64,000 bases of DNA, from the NCBI RefSeq assembly GCF_934630525.1, contig NZ_CAKTVX010000003.1, forward strand, positions 186,001 through 250,000, read 5' to 3'. The stretch comes from an uncultured Slackia sp. GTDB lineage: Bacteria; Actinomycetota; Coriobacteriia; Coriobacteriales; Eggerthellaceae. The notes below the pieces were generated by a model that searched no databases, was not told the origin of the DNA, and saw nothing but the letters and a program-made list of their open reading frames with translations. Below, one piece after another: positions 8,925 to 17,023 of the stretch; positions within the stretch are counted from its first letter, which is position 1; each line of letters starts with the position of its first letter. The translations under genes and the position numbers were made by a program.

Positions 8925-10385
8925 TTATTCCTCACGTGAATCGGGTGATTGGCTGCTGAACAGGCAATCTAGCAGCTCCTGCCTACCATGCACGCCCGCC
9001 TTCTGATAGATATGCCGAACATGGGTTCCGACGGTGTTTTCAGAAATGACCAGATTTTCAGCTATCCAGGGTTTCGTTCGTCCAGCAACTAGGTACACCA
9101 AAATGTCAGACTCCCTTTGAGTGAGCCCCCATTTTTCGGAATAGGAGGCGAGATCGATTTGTTGCCCACCTGCCGACGCCGCTTTCTTCCACATGAAAAG
9201 GCCCCAGATGTCTTCGCTGCTCAGCAACAGCACTACAGCAATCACCATTAAGTAGCCAACAACGGTCGATTCTTGCGCGGAAAACGCCGTACCCGCAGGA
9301 CTCGCACCCAGCAGAATTGCAACCAAAGCGCCAACGATATAGAAAACCGCATCAACCGTTCTCATGACCGCAATCGTCTTAAGGGAGTCTTTAGACTGTC
9401 CGCTAGCAATGGACGAGAATACCGCCCATTTCAAAATGTCGAATACGGTATACCCAGAGATGATGACGGCGCCCGCAATCCAGAACGAATCGGTCCCAAA
9501 AAGAAATGCCATCACCGCAAACCCAGCAATAATCGCAAGCAAACCAACGCGATATAAAACGCTCGATTTCGATGGCATCGTTGAAAGAAACGCGAACGAT
9601 CCAACAGCAACGATACCTCGAATAGCCTGGATTATTACGCCGCCGTTGATTTCGACAAGAGAGAAAGACACCAAATGCTGGAGATATCCGAATCCAGCCA
9701 TGACGAGGCAGAGCGCCGCAAGAATAGACGCGGATACGCCGAGGTAGCGCGACATGAACGTTGCCGGACCCTCCCCTTCGGGCTTTGCCGAAACGGGCGT
9801 AGCATACCCTTTCAGAGACGCATCAGTCAGCACGAACAGAACCGACGAGACGATCGGCATGATCGCGAACGAGACGGACGATGCAACGGGAATCATGAAA
9901 AGAAGAGGAGCATCCAAAACAATGGCCATTGCGAAACCGCCAGCCAAATATTGAATGGTGCTCTTCGTTCCCTGCTTGCAGTACACGCCGCCCCAGCAAA
10001 GCCCCAAGAAACCCATGAAAAGCCCGCTGAATACCCCGCCCGCCAACAATAGAGGCCAGGAAAACGTTACGCCAGAAGCAATGAAAAGGACCGAACCAAC
10101 GATGCCGAGAGCGCCAATAACCACCAAGGCGGTTTTCCCCTCGAGAACTTTGCGCACCTTCTCCTCGGCAAGAAAAACCGATGCGTACACCAAAGCGACG
10201 ACGAGGAACGTGAAGACTGCCGCCATTTCGGGAAGGTGGCCAGCATTTCCCGAAATAAAGAACACGCCCATGAACAGAGCGTCGAACCACGCCCAATACA
10301 TGCCAGAGCCAATTAAAGCCGCGATGTTCAGCTTTTCTTTATCGTCTTTCCCCAAAACTAACCCCACTTGCAATCCCCTCAACAA
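8925..10385 (-). CDS. Membrane-bound LuxR-family transcriptional regulator (multi-spanning sensor)
   Basis: The protein, up to 486 residues, has about 12 hydrophobic segments resembling a transporter fold (residues about 20-390) and a C-terminal LuxR/GerE helix-turn-helix (WGLTQRESDILVYLVAGRTKPWIAENLVISENTVGTHVRHIYQKAGVHGRQEL). This architecture is common in Eggerthella-type bacteria, typically beside a flavin or molybdopterin reductase whose expression it is thought to control in response to substrate. Here it lies 144 bases upstream of the flavoprotein at 7089-8780, on the same strand. The start is uncertain: TTG at 10385 is the longest form, and a GTG about 18 bases further in has a GAGGGG site seven bases upstream. 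Confidence 0.88.
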   Translation of the reverse strand: MLRGLQVGLVLGKDDKEKLNIAALIGSGMYWAWFDALFMGVFFISGNAGHLPEMAAVFTFLVVALVYASVFLAEEKVRKVLEGKTALVVIGALGIVGSVLFIASGVTFSWPLLLAGGVFSGLFMGFLGLCWGGVYCKQGTKSTIQYLAGGFAMAIVLDAPLLFMIPVASSVSFAIMPIVSSVLFVLTDASLKGYATPVSAKPEGEGPATFMSRYLGVSASILAALCLVMAGFGYLQHLVSFSLVEINGGVIIQAIRGIVAVGSFAFLSTMPSKSSVLYRVGLLAIIAGFAVMAFLFGTDSFWIAGAVIISGYTVFDILKWAVFSSIASGQSKDSLKTIAVMRTVDAVFYIVGALVAILLGASPAGTAFSAQESTVVGYLMVIAVVLLLSSEDIWGLFMWKKAASAGGQQIDLASYSEKWGLTQRESDILVYLVAGRTKPWIAENLVISENTVGTHVRHIYQKAGVHGRQELLDCLFSSQSPDSREE

Positions 10386-10514
10386 TAACGGCTTTATTTT
10401 AGCAGCGCGGAAAGACGGCTCATCGAACGCGCCGGCTCAATCGAAAGACAGTCAAGAATATCTCTACGCCCCCACGCCGTCACCAAAGCATTACCGCCTC
10501 AAAACCTGCTAAAC

Positions 10515-10547
10515 GACCTGCTAAATGCTCGCAGCGCTTAGCAGGTC
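10515..10547. repeat. Dispersed intergenic palindrome, copy 1
   Basis: An imperfect palindrome, GACCTGCTAA...TTAGCAGGTC around ATGCTCGCAGCGC, of the same type as 10625-10653, 13073-13103, 29789-29817 and 43042-43074. A second half-site, CCTGCTAAAC, directly precedes it at about 10505-10514. It lies in the 578-base gap between the LuxR regulator and the surface-protein gene; the rest of that gap shows no gene. Confidence 0.75.
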
Positions 10548-10624
10548 GTCGGGCCGTAGCACCACGCCGCGCGCCCACGGATCAAGCCACGGGGCGCACC
10601 AGTGTCGCTTGACACGCGACTGCA

Positions 10625-10653
10625 CCTGCTAAACGCTGCGAGCATTTAGCAGG
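10625..10653. repeat. Dispersed intergenic palindrome, copy 2
   Basis: CCTGCTAAACGCT...AGCATTTAGCAGG with a three-base centre. This is the second copy of the palindrome in the same gap, about 80 bases from copy 1, in the opposite sense judged by the central TGCGA versus TCGCA. Confidence 0.75.
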
Positions 10654-10963
10654 CTCGAGCAGGCTCGCCCTGCGCCCACGCCACGGCAATCCCAGACCAC
10701 GCCTTCCGCAAGCGCCACTCACTCGGTCATATTTCTGGGCCATACGGCCCGTGCTTCATCGGAAATTGAGCCTTGGGGCGGTATGAGCAGGACATTCGCC
10801 CTTCGTACAATGGCATATGATCGCAAAGCTATCGAAAAAAACGGCACCACGTCGAAAGCAGCGCCGAGCTGTTGGGGGCGCAACGAAGCCCACGCTTTCC
10901 TGAGCCCACCCGTCCGCCGCCGTTTACGCCCCTTTGCGAACCCGCCAAAACGAGAGGAGCGTC

Positions 10964-12706
10964 ATGAGCAAGATACGGAAACTAATGGGCTTTGCCGCAG
11001 CGCTTGCCTTCGCCATGGTGATGCTGCCGGCATCGGCCTTCGCCGATACGTCGTACTACGACCTGTACGTCAACGGCGAGCAGTTCACTAGCGACAATCT
11101 CACCATCGAATGCGGCGAGGGTACGGCAACGTACGATCCCGCTACGCACACTCTTACGCTGAACAATGCATCCGTCACGAATGCAATCGATTATGGCGGC
11201 ATCAATTCGAAATTGACGACCGATTTAACCATTGCGCTTCAAGGCAGCAATTCCATCACCTTTGACGACAATATGGGCATCATGGCCGCAGGGAGCATCG
11301 AGATCACGGGGCCAGGCAACCTCGCAATTAACGTCGCAGGAGAAACTAGGGATGGCTTAAGCGTTGGCGGCAACGTCTCGGTACGCGAAACGAGCCTTAT
11401 CGTTAACGCCCCTGGTGGCGTTGGCATCGCAAGCGACGGCACGGTCTCGCTCGACAACGCGCAGGTCACGTCTGCCGCGCTGTATGCAGGCATCGACGCC
11501 ATCGACCTCATTGTCGAAAACGGCAGCGTGGCCGATATCTCCGCGGCGGAAGACAATTGCAACGCCGCATTCATCAGCTCCCGCGGCGGCGCAACGGGCG
11601 GCAACATTCGCATTTCGAACTCCAACGTCGTGGCGAAGAGCTTCTATCCTGGCCTGTTCGCCGACGGCAATTTGACGATTAGCGGCGCCTCCGTCCAATC
11701 GACCTCCACCGCCGATGCCGCCTTGTGGGCGGTCGGTGACTTGACCATTGGCGGCAACGCACACGTCACGCTCGATGGAAAATACCCCGCTGGTTGCAAC
11801 GGCAACTTCACGGTCTACGCGGCCGAAATCGATGCCAAAAACACCAACGACGAAAACATCCCGGCGCTTTTCGATAGCCTCACCATCGGCGAAGATTTCG
11901 GCCTGACCTACGCCGTCGCCGTCGATAGCGAGGGCACGACCATCGACCTCATCGAGCATGACGGCGCCGAGCAGGCAAAGAGCTTCCTGTATCTCTACAA
12001 GAACATCCACTTCGTTACCAGCGAGAAGTCTGCCACCTATTCCTTCCCCTTCACAAAGGTCGTTAAGAAGGACGGCGACGTCGCACCCGGAACGCAGGAA
12101 TTCGAGCTCGAGATCTTCAATGTCGGCGTTGGCCAGATTGAGGATTACACTGACGTAACCGTAACGGCAACCGTTACCACGAATGGCGCGGGCGAATACG
12201 AGGGGCTTCTCACCATCCAGGGTCCAAAGAGCCAGATTCGCGACATAACCTGCGAGGGTTTCTGCGTGCGCGAGAAGAACACGGGCGTGGCGAACTGGAC
12301 TTATTCCGACGCCGTCTACTACATCTTCTGCTACGAATACGAGATTGCGACCGACGGTCAGTCCGCCACCCAGTCGAGCTACGATATTTTCCCTGTTCAG
12401 CTCGTTGAGACCGACAACGGTGCGTTCTACGAGAAAACGCAGGATATGCCCGTAGCGAGCATGACGTTTGAAAACGTCTATACGGAAAAGGCCGCTCCCG
12501 CCGCGGCCGACAAGCCCGCGACTGGTGACAAGCCGGCCGCCAGCACCAAGCCCGCAGCGAATAACAAACCCGCCGCAGGAAACATTCCCCAGACGGGCGA
12601 CAGCAACGCTCTGGCCATTGAATTTGCCGTGTTGCTGATGGTCGCAGGCGCTCTGACCGTCGCGATCGCGGCCAAGAAGATGCGCAAGGAGCACGACGTC
12701 TGCTAG
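10964..12706 (+). CDS. Sortase-anchored surface protein with pilin-like isopeptide domain
   Basis: The 580-residue protein starts at ATG 10964, with an AGAGGAG site, and a signal peptide (LMGFAAALAFAMVMLPASAFA). Residues about 30-330 are repetitive and rich in Asn, Gly and Thr, with recurring strands such as ATYDPATHTLTLNNASV, GSIEITGPGNLAINVAG and GDLTIGGNAHVTLDG; this suggests a right-handed beta-helix. Residues about 350-510 resemble the Spy0128/FctA-type pilin domain (FTKVVKKDGDVAPGTQEFELEIF...YEIA...SMTFENVY). A Lys-Pro-Ala-rich linker leads to the sorting signal IPQTGD, a hydrophobic span and the basic tail KKMRKEHDVC. It should be covalently attached to the cell wall; a role in adhesion is inferred. 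No sortase gene is nearby. Confidence 0.87.
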   Translation: MSKIRKLMGFAAALAFAMVMLPASAFADTSYYDLYVNGEQFTSDNLTIECGEGTATYDPATHTLTLNNASVTNAIDYGGINSKLTTDLTIALQGSNSITFDDNMGIMAAGSIEITGPGNLAINVAGETRDGLSVGGNVSVRETSLIVNAPGGVGIASDGTVSLDNAQVTSAALYAGIDAIDLIVENGSVADISAAEDNCNAAFISSRGGATGGNIRISNSNVVAKSFYPGLFADGNLTISGASVQSTSTADAALWAVGDLTIGGNAHVTLDGKYPAGCNGNFTVYAAEIDAKNTNDENIPALFDSLTIGEDFGLTYAVAVDSEGTTIDLIEHDGAEQAKSFLYLYKNIHFVTSEKSATYSFPFTKVVKKDGDVAPGTQEFELEIFNVGVGQIEDYTDVTVTATVTTNGAGEYEGLLTIQGPKSQIRDITCEGFCVREKNTGVANWTYSDAVYYIFCYEYEIATDGQSATQSSYDIFPVQLVETDNGAFYEKTQDMPVASMTFENVYTEKAAPAAADKPATGDKPAASTKPAANNKPAAGNIPQTGDSNALAIEFAVLLMVAGALTVAIAAKKMRKEHDVC

Positions 12707-12964
12707 GGTACCAGAGGCATCAGACGAAGCGGTTGCCGAACCAAGACGCGGCCGGCATAACGCATCGCAACCGGCATGACGCGCCGCGACCAGCGAAACA
12801 CATCGTGGCCGACGAAACGAGGGGCGACCGCTTGGACGAAATTCAACCAGTCGCCCCTGGACAAAACGCGTATTGCATCAAGAAGCCCGCTCAGTGTTTC
12901 CATCACTAAGCGGGCTTCATTGTCTTCAATACACGCAACAGCTACTTCACCAGGCGTTATACAT

Positions 12965-13045
12965 TTTTATGAGCGAGTTTTTCGCCTTTCTCTACACTTT
13001 TATGAGCGACTTTCCCGAGATTTTCGCATTTTTATGAGCGAGTTT
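12965..13045 (+). repeat. Three iteron-like direct repeats (TTTTATGAGCGA-STTT)
   Basis: A 16-base unit, TTTTATGAGCGAGTTT with one C/G change in the middle copy, occurs at 12965-12980, 12998-13013 and 13030-13045. The spacings of 33 and 32 bases are close to three helical turns. The region lies in the 424-base gap between the surface-protein and hydF stop codons. Each copy contains ATGAGC, but no sensible protein results. Confidence 0.7.
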
Positions 13046-13072
13046 TAAATGAGCGCCCGCTTTGACTCCTGC

Positions 13073-13103
13073 ACCTGTTAAATGCTCGTAGCGCTTAACA
13101 GGT
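13073..13103. repeat. Dispersed intergenic palindrome, copy 3
   Basis: ACCTGTTAAATGCT...AGCGCTTAACAGGT around a CGT centre, just beyond the hydF stop codon and between two convergent genes. Here it could act as a transcription stop for both, although no T-tract follows. Confidence 0.75.
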
Positions 13104-13130
13104 CGGAGGACGAACCGGCGGCGATGTCTG

Positions 13131-14390
13131 TTAAATCCCGAAGCCGCGCAAAGGCTGCAGGCTGCGCTCGAGGATGCCGTGCATGCAGGCGATTGCCACG
13201 CCGTAGTTCACCATGGGCGTGCCGCTTGCCGCGGCCGCCGATTGGCGCCGCTGCATTTCTTTTCCGTTGAGCACGCAGGCGCCGCAATGCACCACCACAT
13301 CGTAGCCGCTCACGTCTTCGGGGAAATCGTTGCCCTGGGTGAATTCGAACGACGGGCTTGCGCCGCAATGCTGGCGAATCCACGCGGGCATTTTCACGGT
13401 GCCGATGTCTTCGCACTGCCTATGGTGCGTGCACCCCTCGGAGATAAGCACGCGACTTTCATCGGTCAGGGCGCCTAGCGCCGACGCGCCTTCGATGAGC
13501 GTCCTCAAATTGCCCTTGTAGCGCGCCATGAGAATGGAAAACGACGTGAGCGGGCACGCTTCCGGAACAATGCGCGATACCTTTCCGAACACTTGGGAAT
13601 CGGTTATCACGAGACGCACGTCGCCCACCGACGCGAGCACACCGTCGAGTTCCTCGGGCTGGCACACCACGGCGCTCGCATGGGCATCGAGCACGTCGCG
13701 CAGCACGAGTTGCTGCGGCAAAATGATGCGCCCCTTCGGCGCCGACGAATCGATGGGCACCACGAGCACGACCCTGTCGCCCGGCGCGAGCAAATCGGCC
13801 ACCACGCGGCGCTCGCTCACAGCCGCGCTTCCCAAGCGGGCGATGGCCTCTTTCAGCTCGCGCACGCCCTGCCCCGTGCGAGCGCTCACGAGCAGCTCAA
13901 CGCAAGGCGCGAAGGCGGCAGGGTCGGCATTGCGCGGCGAGGCGCCGTCCTGCCCGCCATCCACCGCGCATCCACAGCCAGCGGGCGCATCCCCAAGCAG
14001 GTCGAGCTTGTTGCGCGCGATCACGCACGGAAGGCCGCGCTCGGCGAACAGCGCCGCAAGCTCTCGCTCGGCTTCCACCGGCTCGCGCGTGGCATCGGTC
14101 ACCAGCACCGCCACATCGCATGTGCGCAGCACCTCGCGCGCACGGGAAACGCGGCGCTCGCCCAAATCGCCCTCGTCATCGATGCCGGGGGTATCAATAA
14201 CGTCGACGGGCCCCAAAGGCAGAAGCTCCATGGCCTTTTTCACTGGATCGGTCGTGGTACCAGCCACATCGCTTGCGAGCGCGACCTGCTGGCCGCACAC
14301 GGCATTCACCAAGCTCGACTTGCCCGCATTGCGCACGCCAAAAAAGCCAATGCGCACGCGCTCGCCCGAAGGCGTCTCGTTCAAACCCAT
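13131..14390 (-). CDS. hydF: [FeFe]-hydrogenase maturation GTPase HydF
   Basis: HydF is the scaffold that assembles the 2Fe subcluster of the H-cluster and delivers it to HydA. The 419-residue protein begins with a GTPase domain (P-loop GVRNAGKSS near residue 17, DTPG near 62, NKLD near 117) and ends with the Fe-S domain holding the conserved HHRQC motif (SEGCTHHRQCEDIG) and HCGAC. Length and domain order match the family. It is the last gene of the operon flavoprotein-hydA-hydE-hydG-hydF, 73 bases after hydG, and the dispersed palindrome at 13073-13103 follows it. Confidence 0.96.
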   Translation of the reverse strand: MGLNETPSGERVRIGFFGVRNAGKSSLVNAVCGQQVALASDVAGTTTDPVKKAMELLPLGPVDVIDTPGIDDEGDLGERRVSRAREVLRTCDVAVLVTDATREPVEAERELAALFAERGLPCVIARNKLDLLGDAPAGCGCAVDGGQDGASPRNADPAAFAPCVELLVSARTGQGVRELKEAIARLGSAAVSERRVVADLLAPGDRVVLVVPIDSSAPKGRIILPQQLVLRDVLDAHASAVVCQPEELDGVLASVGDVRLVITDSQVFGKVSRIVPEACPLTSFSILMARYKGNLRTLIEGASALGALTDESRVLISEGCTHHRQCEDIGTVKMPAWIRQHCGASPSFEFTQGNDFPEDVSGYDVVVHCGACVLNGKEMQRRQSAAAASGTPMVNYGVAIACMHGILERSLQPLRGFGI

Positions 14391-14463
14391 ACCAGCACCA
14401 TTCCTTTCGCCACGCCGCTGCCACCTGCGCTTTTCAAGCTATTGCGACGCCCCACGACCTGCT

Positions 14464-15915
14464 TTAGAACCTTTGGTCGCGCTTGCCTTCGTGCACGATC
14501 GCATAGATCGCCTCCACGCACTGGTGTCGGCGATTGTCGTCTTTAATCTTGTACATCTCGCGCTCGAGCAATTCGAAGCCCTTCTGGAACGTCTCGGGCG
14601 TCGCGTAGTCGACCAAGTACTCCGCCAGCGTGATGAGCGCATTGGGATGGCAATAATTCAGAATCTGCCCGTTCTTGCAGAAGCTCATGAACCTATCGCC
14701 CGTGCGCCCCGCGCGGTAGCACGCCGTGCAGAAGCTCGGCACATGCTGCTGGTCGATGAGCCACGAGATCACCTCGTCGAGCGTGCGCTGGTCGCTCACG
14801 TCGAACTGCTCGGTATCGTGCGGGCGCGCGGTTTCCGTATAACCGCCCACGCTCGTGCGGCTGCCGCCCGAAATTTGGCTGATGCCGTATTGCAGCGCAT
14901 GCTCGCGCACCGTTTGCCCCTCGCGCGTGGAAATGATCATGCCCGTATACGGCACGGTAATGCGAATGAGCGCGATGATCTTCTCGAACATCTCGTCGGG
15001 AATGCCGTTGTCGAACACGTCGGGGTCGATATCCATGGCGGGCTTCACGCGCGGCACGCTAATGGTATGCGGTCCCACGCCGTGCACGGCCTCCAAATGC
15101 TCGGCGTGCATGATGAGCCCCGCGAATTCGTAGCGATAGCTTTCCAGGCCGAACAGCACGCCCAGGCCCACATCGTCAATGCCGCCTTCCATGGCGCGAT
15201 CCATGGCCTCGGTATGCCAGTTGTAGTCGCTCTTCGGCCCCGTGGGGTGCAGCTTCTTGTAGCCTTCCTTGTTGTACGTTTCCTGGAACAGGATATACGT
15301 GCCAATTTCGGCTTCCTTGAGCATGCGGTATTCCTCCACCGTGGTGGCGGCGATGTTCACGTTCACACGGCGGATGGCGCCGTTTTTGTGCTTGATGGAA
15401 TAGATGGTGTTCATCGATTCCAGAATGTACTCGATGGGGTTGTGCTTCGGGTCTTCGCCGGCCTCGATCGCCAGGCGCTTGTGGCCCATGTCCTGCAGCG
15501 CGATGACCTCGGCGCGAATCTCGTCCTGGGTGAGCTTGCGGCGCGGAATCTCGCGATTCTTGGCGTGATAAGGGCAATACAGGCACCCGTTCACGCAGTA
15601 ATTCGACAAATACAGCGGGGCAAACAGCACGATGCGATTGCCGTAATATGCCTGCTTGATATCGTGCGCAAGCTTTTTAATGGCATCGTTGACACCCTTG
15701 TTTTCGCAGGCCAGAAGCACGCTCGCCTCTCGGTGCGTAATCATGGCGCCGTGCTCGTTCGCGGGGTGCAAATGCGGCTTGCACTTCTCGAGAATGTCGT
15801 AGCACAGCTGCAGGTCGTTCTTATGCGCATCGGCGTAGGCCAGCGTTTCCTGGATTTCCTCGTCGTTAATGAATTCGTCGGCGCACAACGATTTCGGATT
15901 GTACGAATATCCCAT
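14464..15915 (-). CDS. hydG: [FeFe]-hydrogenase maturase HydG (radical-SAM tyrosine lyase)
   Basis: HydG cleaves tyrosine to supply the CO and CN ligands and iron of the H-cluster. The 483-residue protein has the radical-SAM motif CVNGCLYC near residue 110, the family block YHAKNREIPRRKLT, and the C-terminal auxiliary-cluster cysteines (CTACYRAGRTGDRFMSFCKNG...). These features separate HydG from the related ThiH. It lies 24 bases after hydE and is co-directional with the hydrogenase. The translation start (MGYSYNPKSLCADEFI) matches the usual HydG N-terminus. Confidence 0.97.
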   Translation of the reverse strand: MGYSYNPKSLCADEFINDEEIQETLAYADAHKNDLQLCYDILEKCKPHLHPANEHGAMITHREASVLLACENKGVNDAIKKLAHDIKQAYYGNRIVLFAPLYLSNYCVNGCLYCPYHAKNREIPRRKLTQDEIRAEVIALQDMGHKRLAIEAGEDPKHNPIEYILESMNTIYSIKHKNGAIRRVNVNIAATTVEEYRMLKEAEIGTYILFQETYNKEGYKKLHPTGPKSDYNWHTEAMDRAMEGGIDDVGLGVLFGLESYRYEFAGLIMHAEHLEAVHGVGPHTISVPRVKPAMDIDPDVFDNGIPDEMFEKIIALIRITVPYTGMIISTREGQTVREHALQYGISQISGGSRTSVGGYTETARPHDTEQFDVSDQRTLDEVISWLIDQQHVPSFCTACYRAGRTGDRFMSFCKNGQILNYCHPNALITLAEYLVDYATPETFQKGFELLEREMYKIKDDNRRHQCVEAIYAIVHEGKRDQRF

Positions 15916-15939
15916 GAGACACTTCCTTCATAAAACACA

Positions 15940-17022
15940 TTAGATGCAGGCGGAAGGCAACGGCGCCATATCGCCGCGGTCGACCACCAATCGGTACCCG
16001 ACGGAAAGCATGCGCGCGCCCAGACATCCGCGGCATTCCGCGGCCTCTTCGCCCGTGCATATCTTGTTGTCGTACAGGTCGTAGTCTTTGCGGTGGGCCA
16101 CCGGCGAGAGGTTCGGCATCACCACGTTCGCCCCCGCAAGAATGCCCTGTTCCCGCCCATCAGGCGCAATAGTGCCAAGAGCCGTGGTCGCAGGCAAAAG
16201 CACATTGGGCTTAATGAGCCTGATGATCGAGAGCAGGTAGCACGTAAGCTCCACCGTGCCCGCCCCGTACGCCGCAAACGGCGTTGCGTGATGCGGCACG
16301 AACGGGCCGATGCCGCACATTTCGGGCTGGAATCGCTCGATGAACCGCAAATCGCGCGCCAAGTCGGCCGCGGTTTGGAACGGCGCGCCCACCATGAAGC
16401 CCACGCCCACCGCGTAACCGATCTCGCGCAAGTCGGAAAGGCGGCGCATGCGAGCGTCGAACGACATGTCGGCGGGGTGCCAGCGCGCGTACAGCTCGCG
16501 GCTCGCCGTTTCATGGCGCAGCAAATAGCGCTCGGCGCCCGCAGAGAACAAGCGCTCGTAACTTTTGCGGCTGCGCTCCCCGAACGAAAGGGTTACCGCG
16601 CAATCGGGGTGAGCCTCGCGAATGCGCGACACCACGCCGCACAGCACATCGTCGGAAAAGAACGCGTCTTCCCCGCCCTGCAAAACGAACGTGCGAAAGC
16701 CCAGTTCATAGCCAGTATTCGCACATTCGACGATTTCGTCGGGCGAAAGCCGGTAGCGGCGCGCGCTCCCATTCGACCGGCGAATGCCGCAGTACAGGCA
16801 ATCGTTCTTGCAGCAGCTCGACACCTCAATAAGGCCGCGGGTGAACACGGCGTCGCCATACACGGCCTTGCGCGCCGCAACCGCACGACGCGCAAGACCA
16901 GCGGCCATCGCGGGCGTGCGCCGCGCGATGAGCCGCTCGTATTCCTCAAACGTGAGAGCATGATTGTTCGACAGCTTGTCCGCCAGCCGCTCAAACGAAG
17001 TCATGTCGCACGTCGTTGGCAT
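15940..17022 (-). CDS. hydE: [FeFe]-hydrogenase maturase HydE (radical-SAM)
   Basis: HydE is the radical-SAM enzyme acting with HydG and HydF in H-cluster assembly. The start is taken at ATG 17022 (MPTTCDMTSFERLADKL), one base after the hydA stop codon, giving 360 residues, the usual family size. The open frame extends further upstream, but only antisense to and inside hydA. The radical-SAM motif is CCKNDCLYCGI near residue 65, followed by RYRLSPDEIVECA and QGGED, which are typical of HydE. Tight coupling to hydA implies co-translation. Confidence 0.95.
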   Translation of the reverse strand: MPTTCDMTSFERLADKLSNNHALTFEEYERLIARRTPAMAAGLARRAVAARKAVYGDAVFTRGLIEVSSCCKNDCLYCGIRRSNGSARRYRLSPDEIVECANTGYELGFRTFVLQGGEDAFFSDDVLCGVVSRIREAHPDCAVTLSFGERSRKSYERLFSAGAERYLLRHETASRELYARWHPADMSFDARMRRLSDLREIGYAVGVGFMVGAPFQTAADLARDLRFIERFQPEMCGIGPFVPHHATPFAAYGAGTVELTCYLLSIIRLIKPNVLLPATTALGTIAPDGREQGILAGANVVMPNLSPVAHRKDYDLYDNKICTGEEAAECRGCLGARMLSVGYRLVVDRGDMAPLPSACI

Positions 17023-17023
17023 G

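Noticed and set aside
12961..13050. Possible mini-CRISPR array
   Set aside because: Only three 16-base repeats, with 16-17 base spacers of similar AT-rich sequence, and no cas genes in the window.
13528..15933. Long plus-strand open frame opposite hydF and hydG
   Set aside because: Low-complexity composition and complete overlap with two unmistakable maturase genes.
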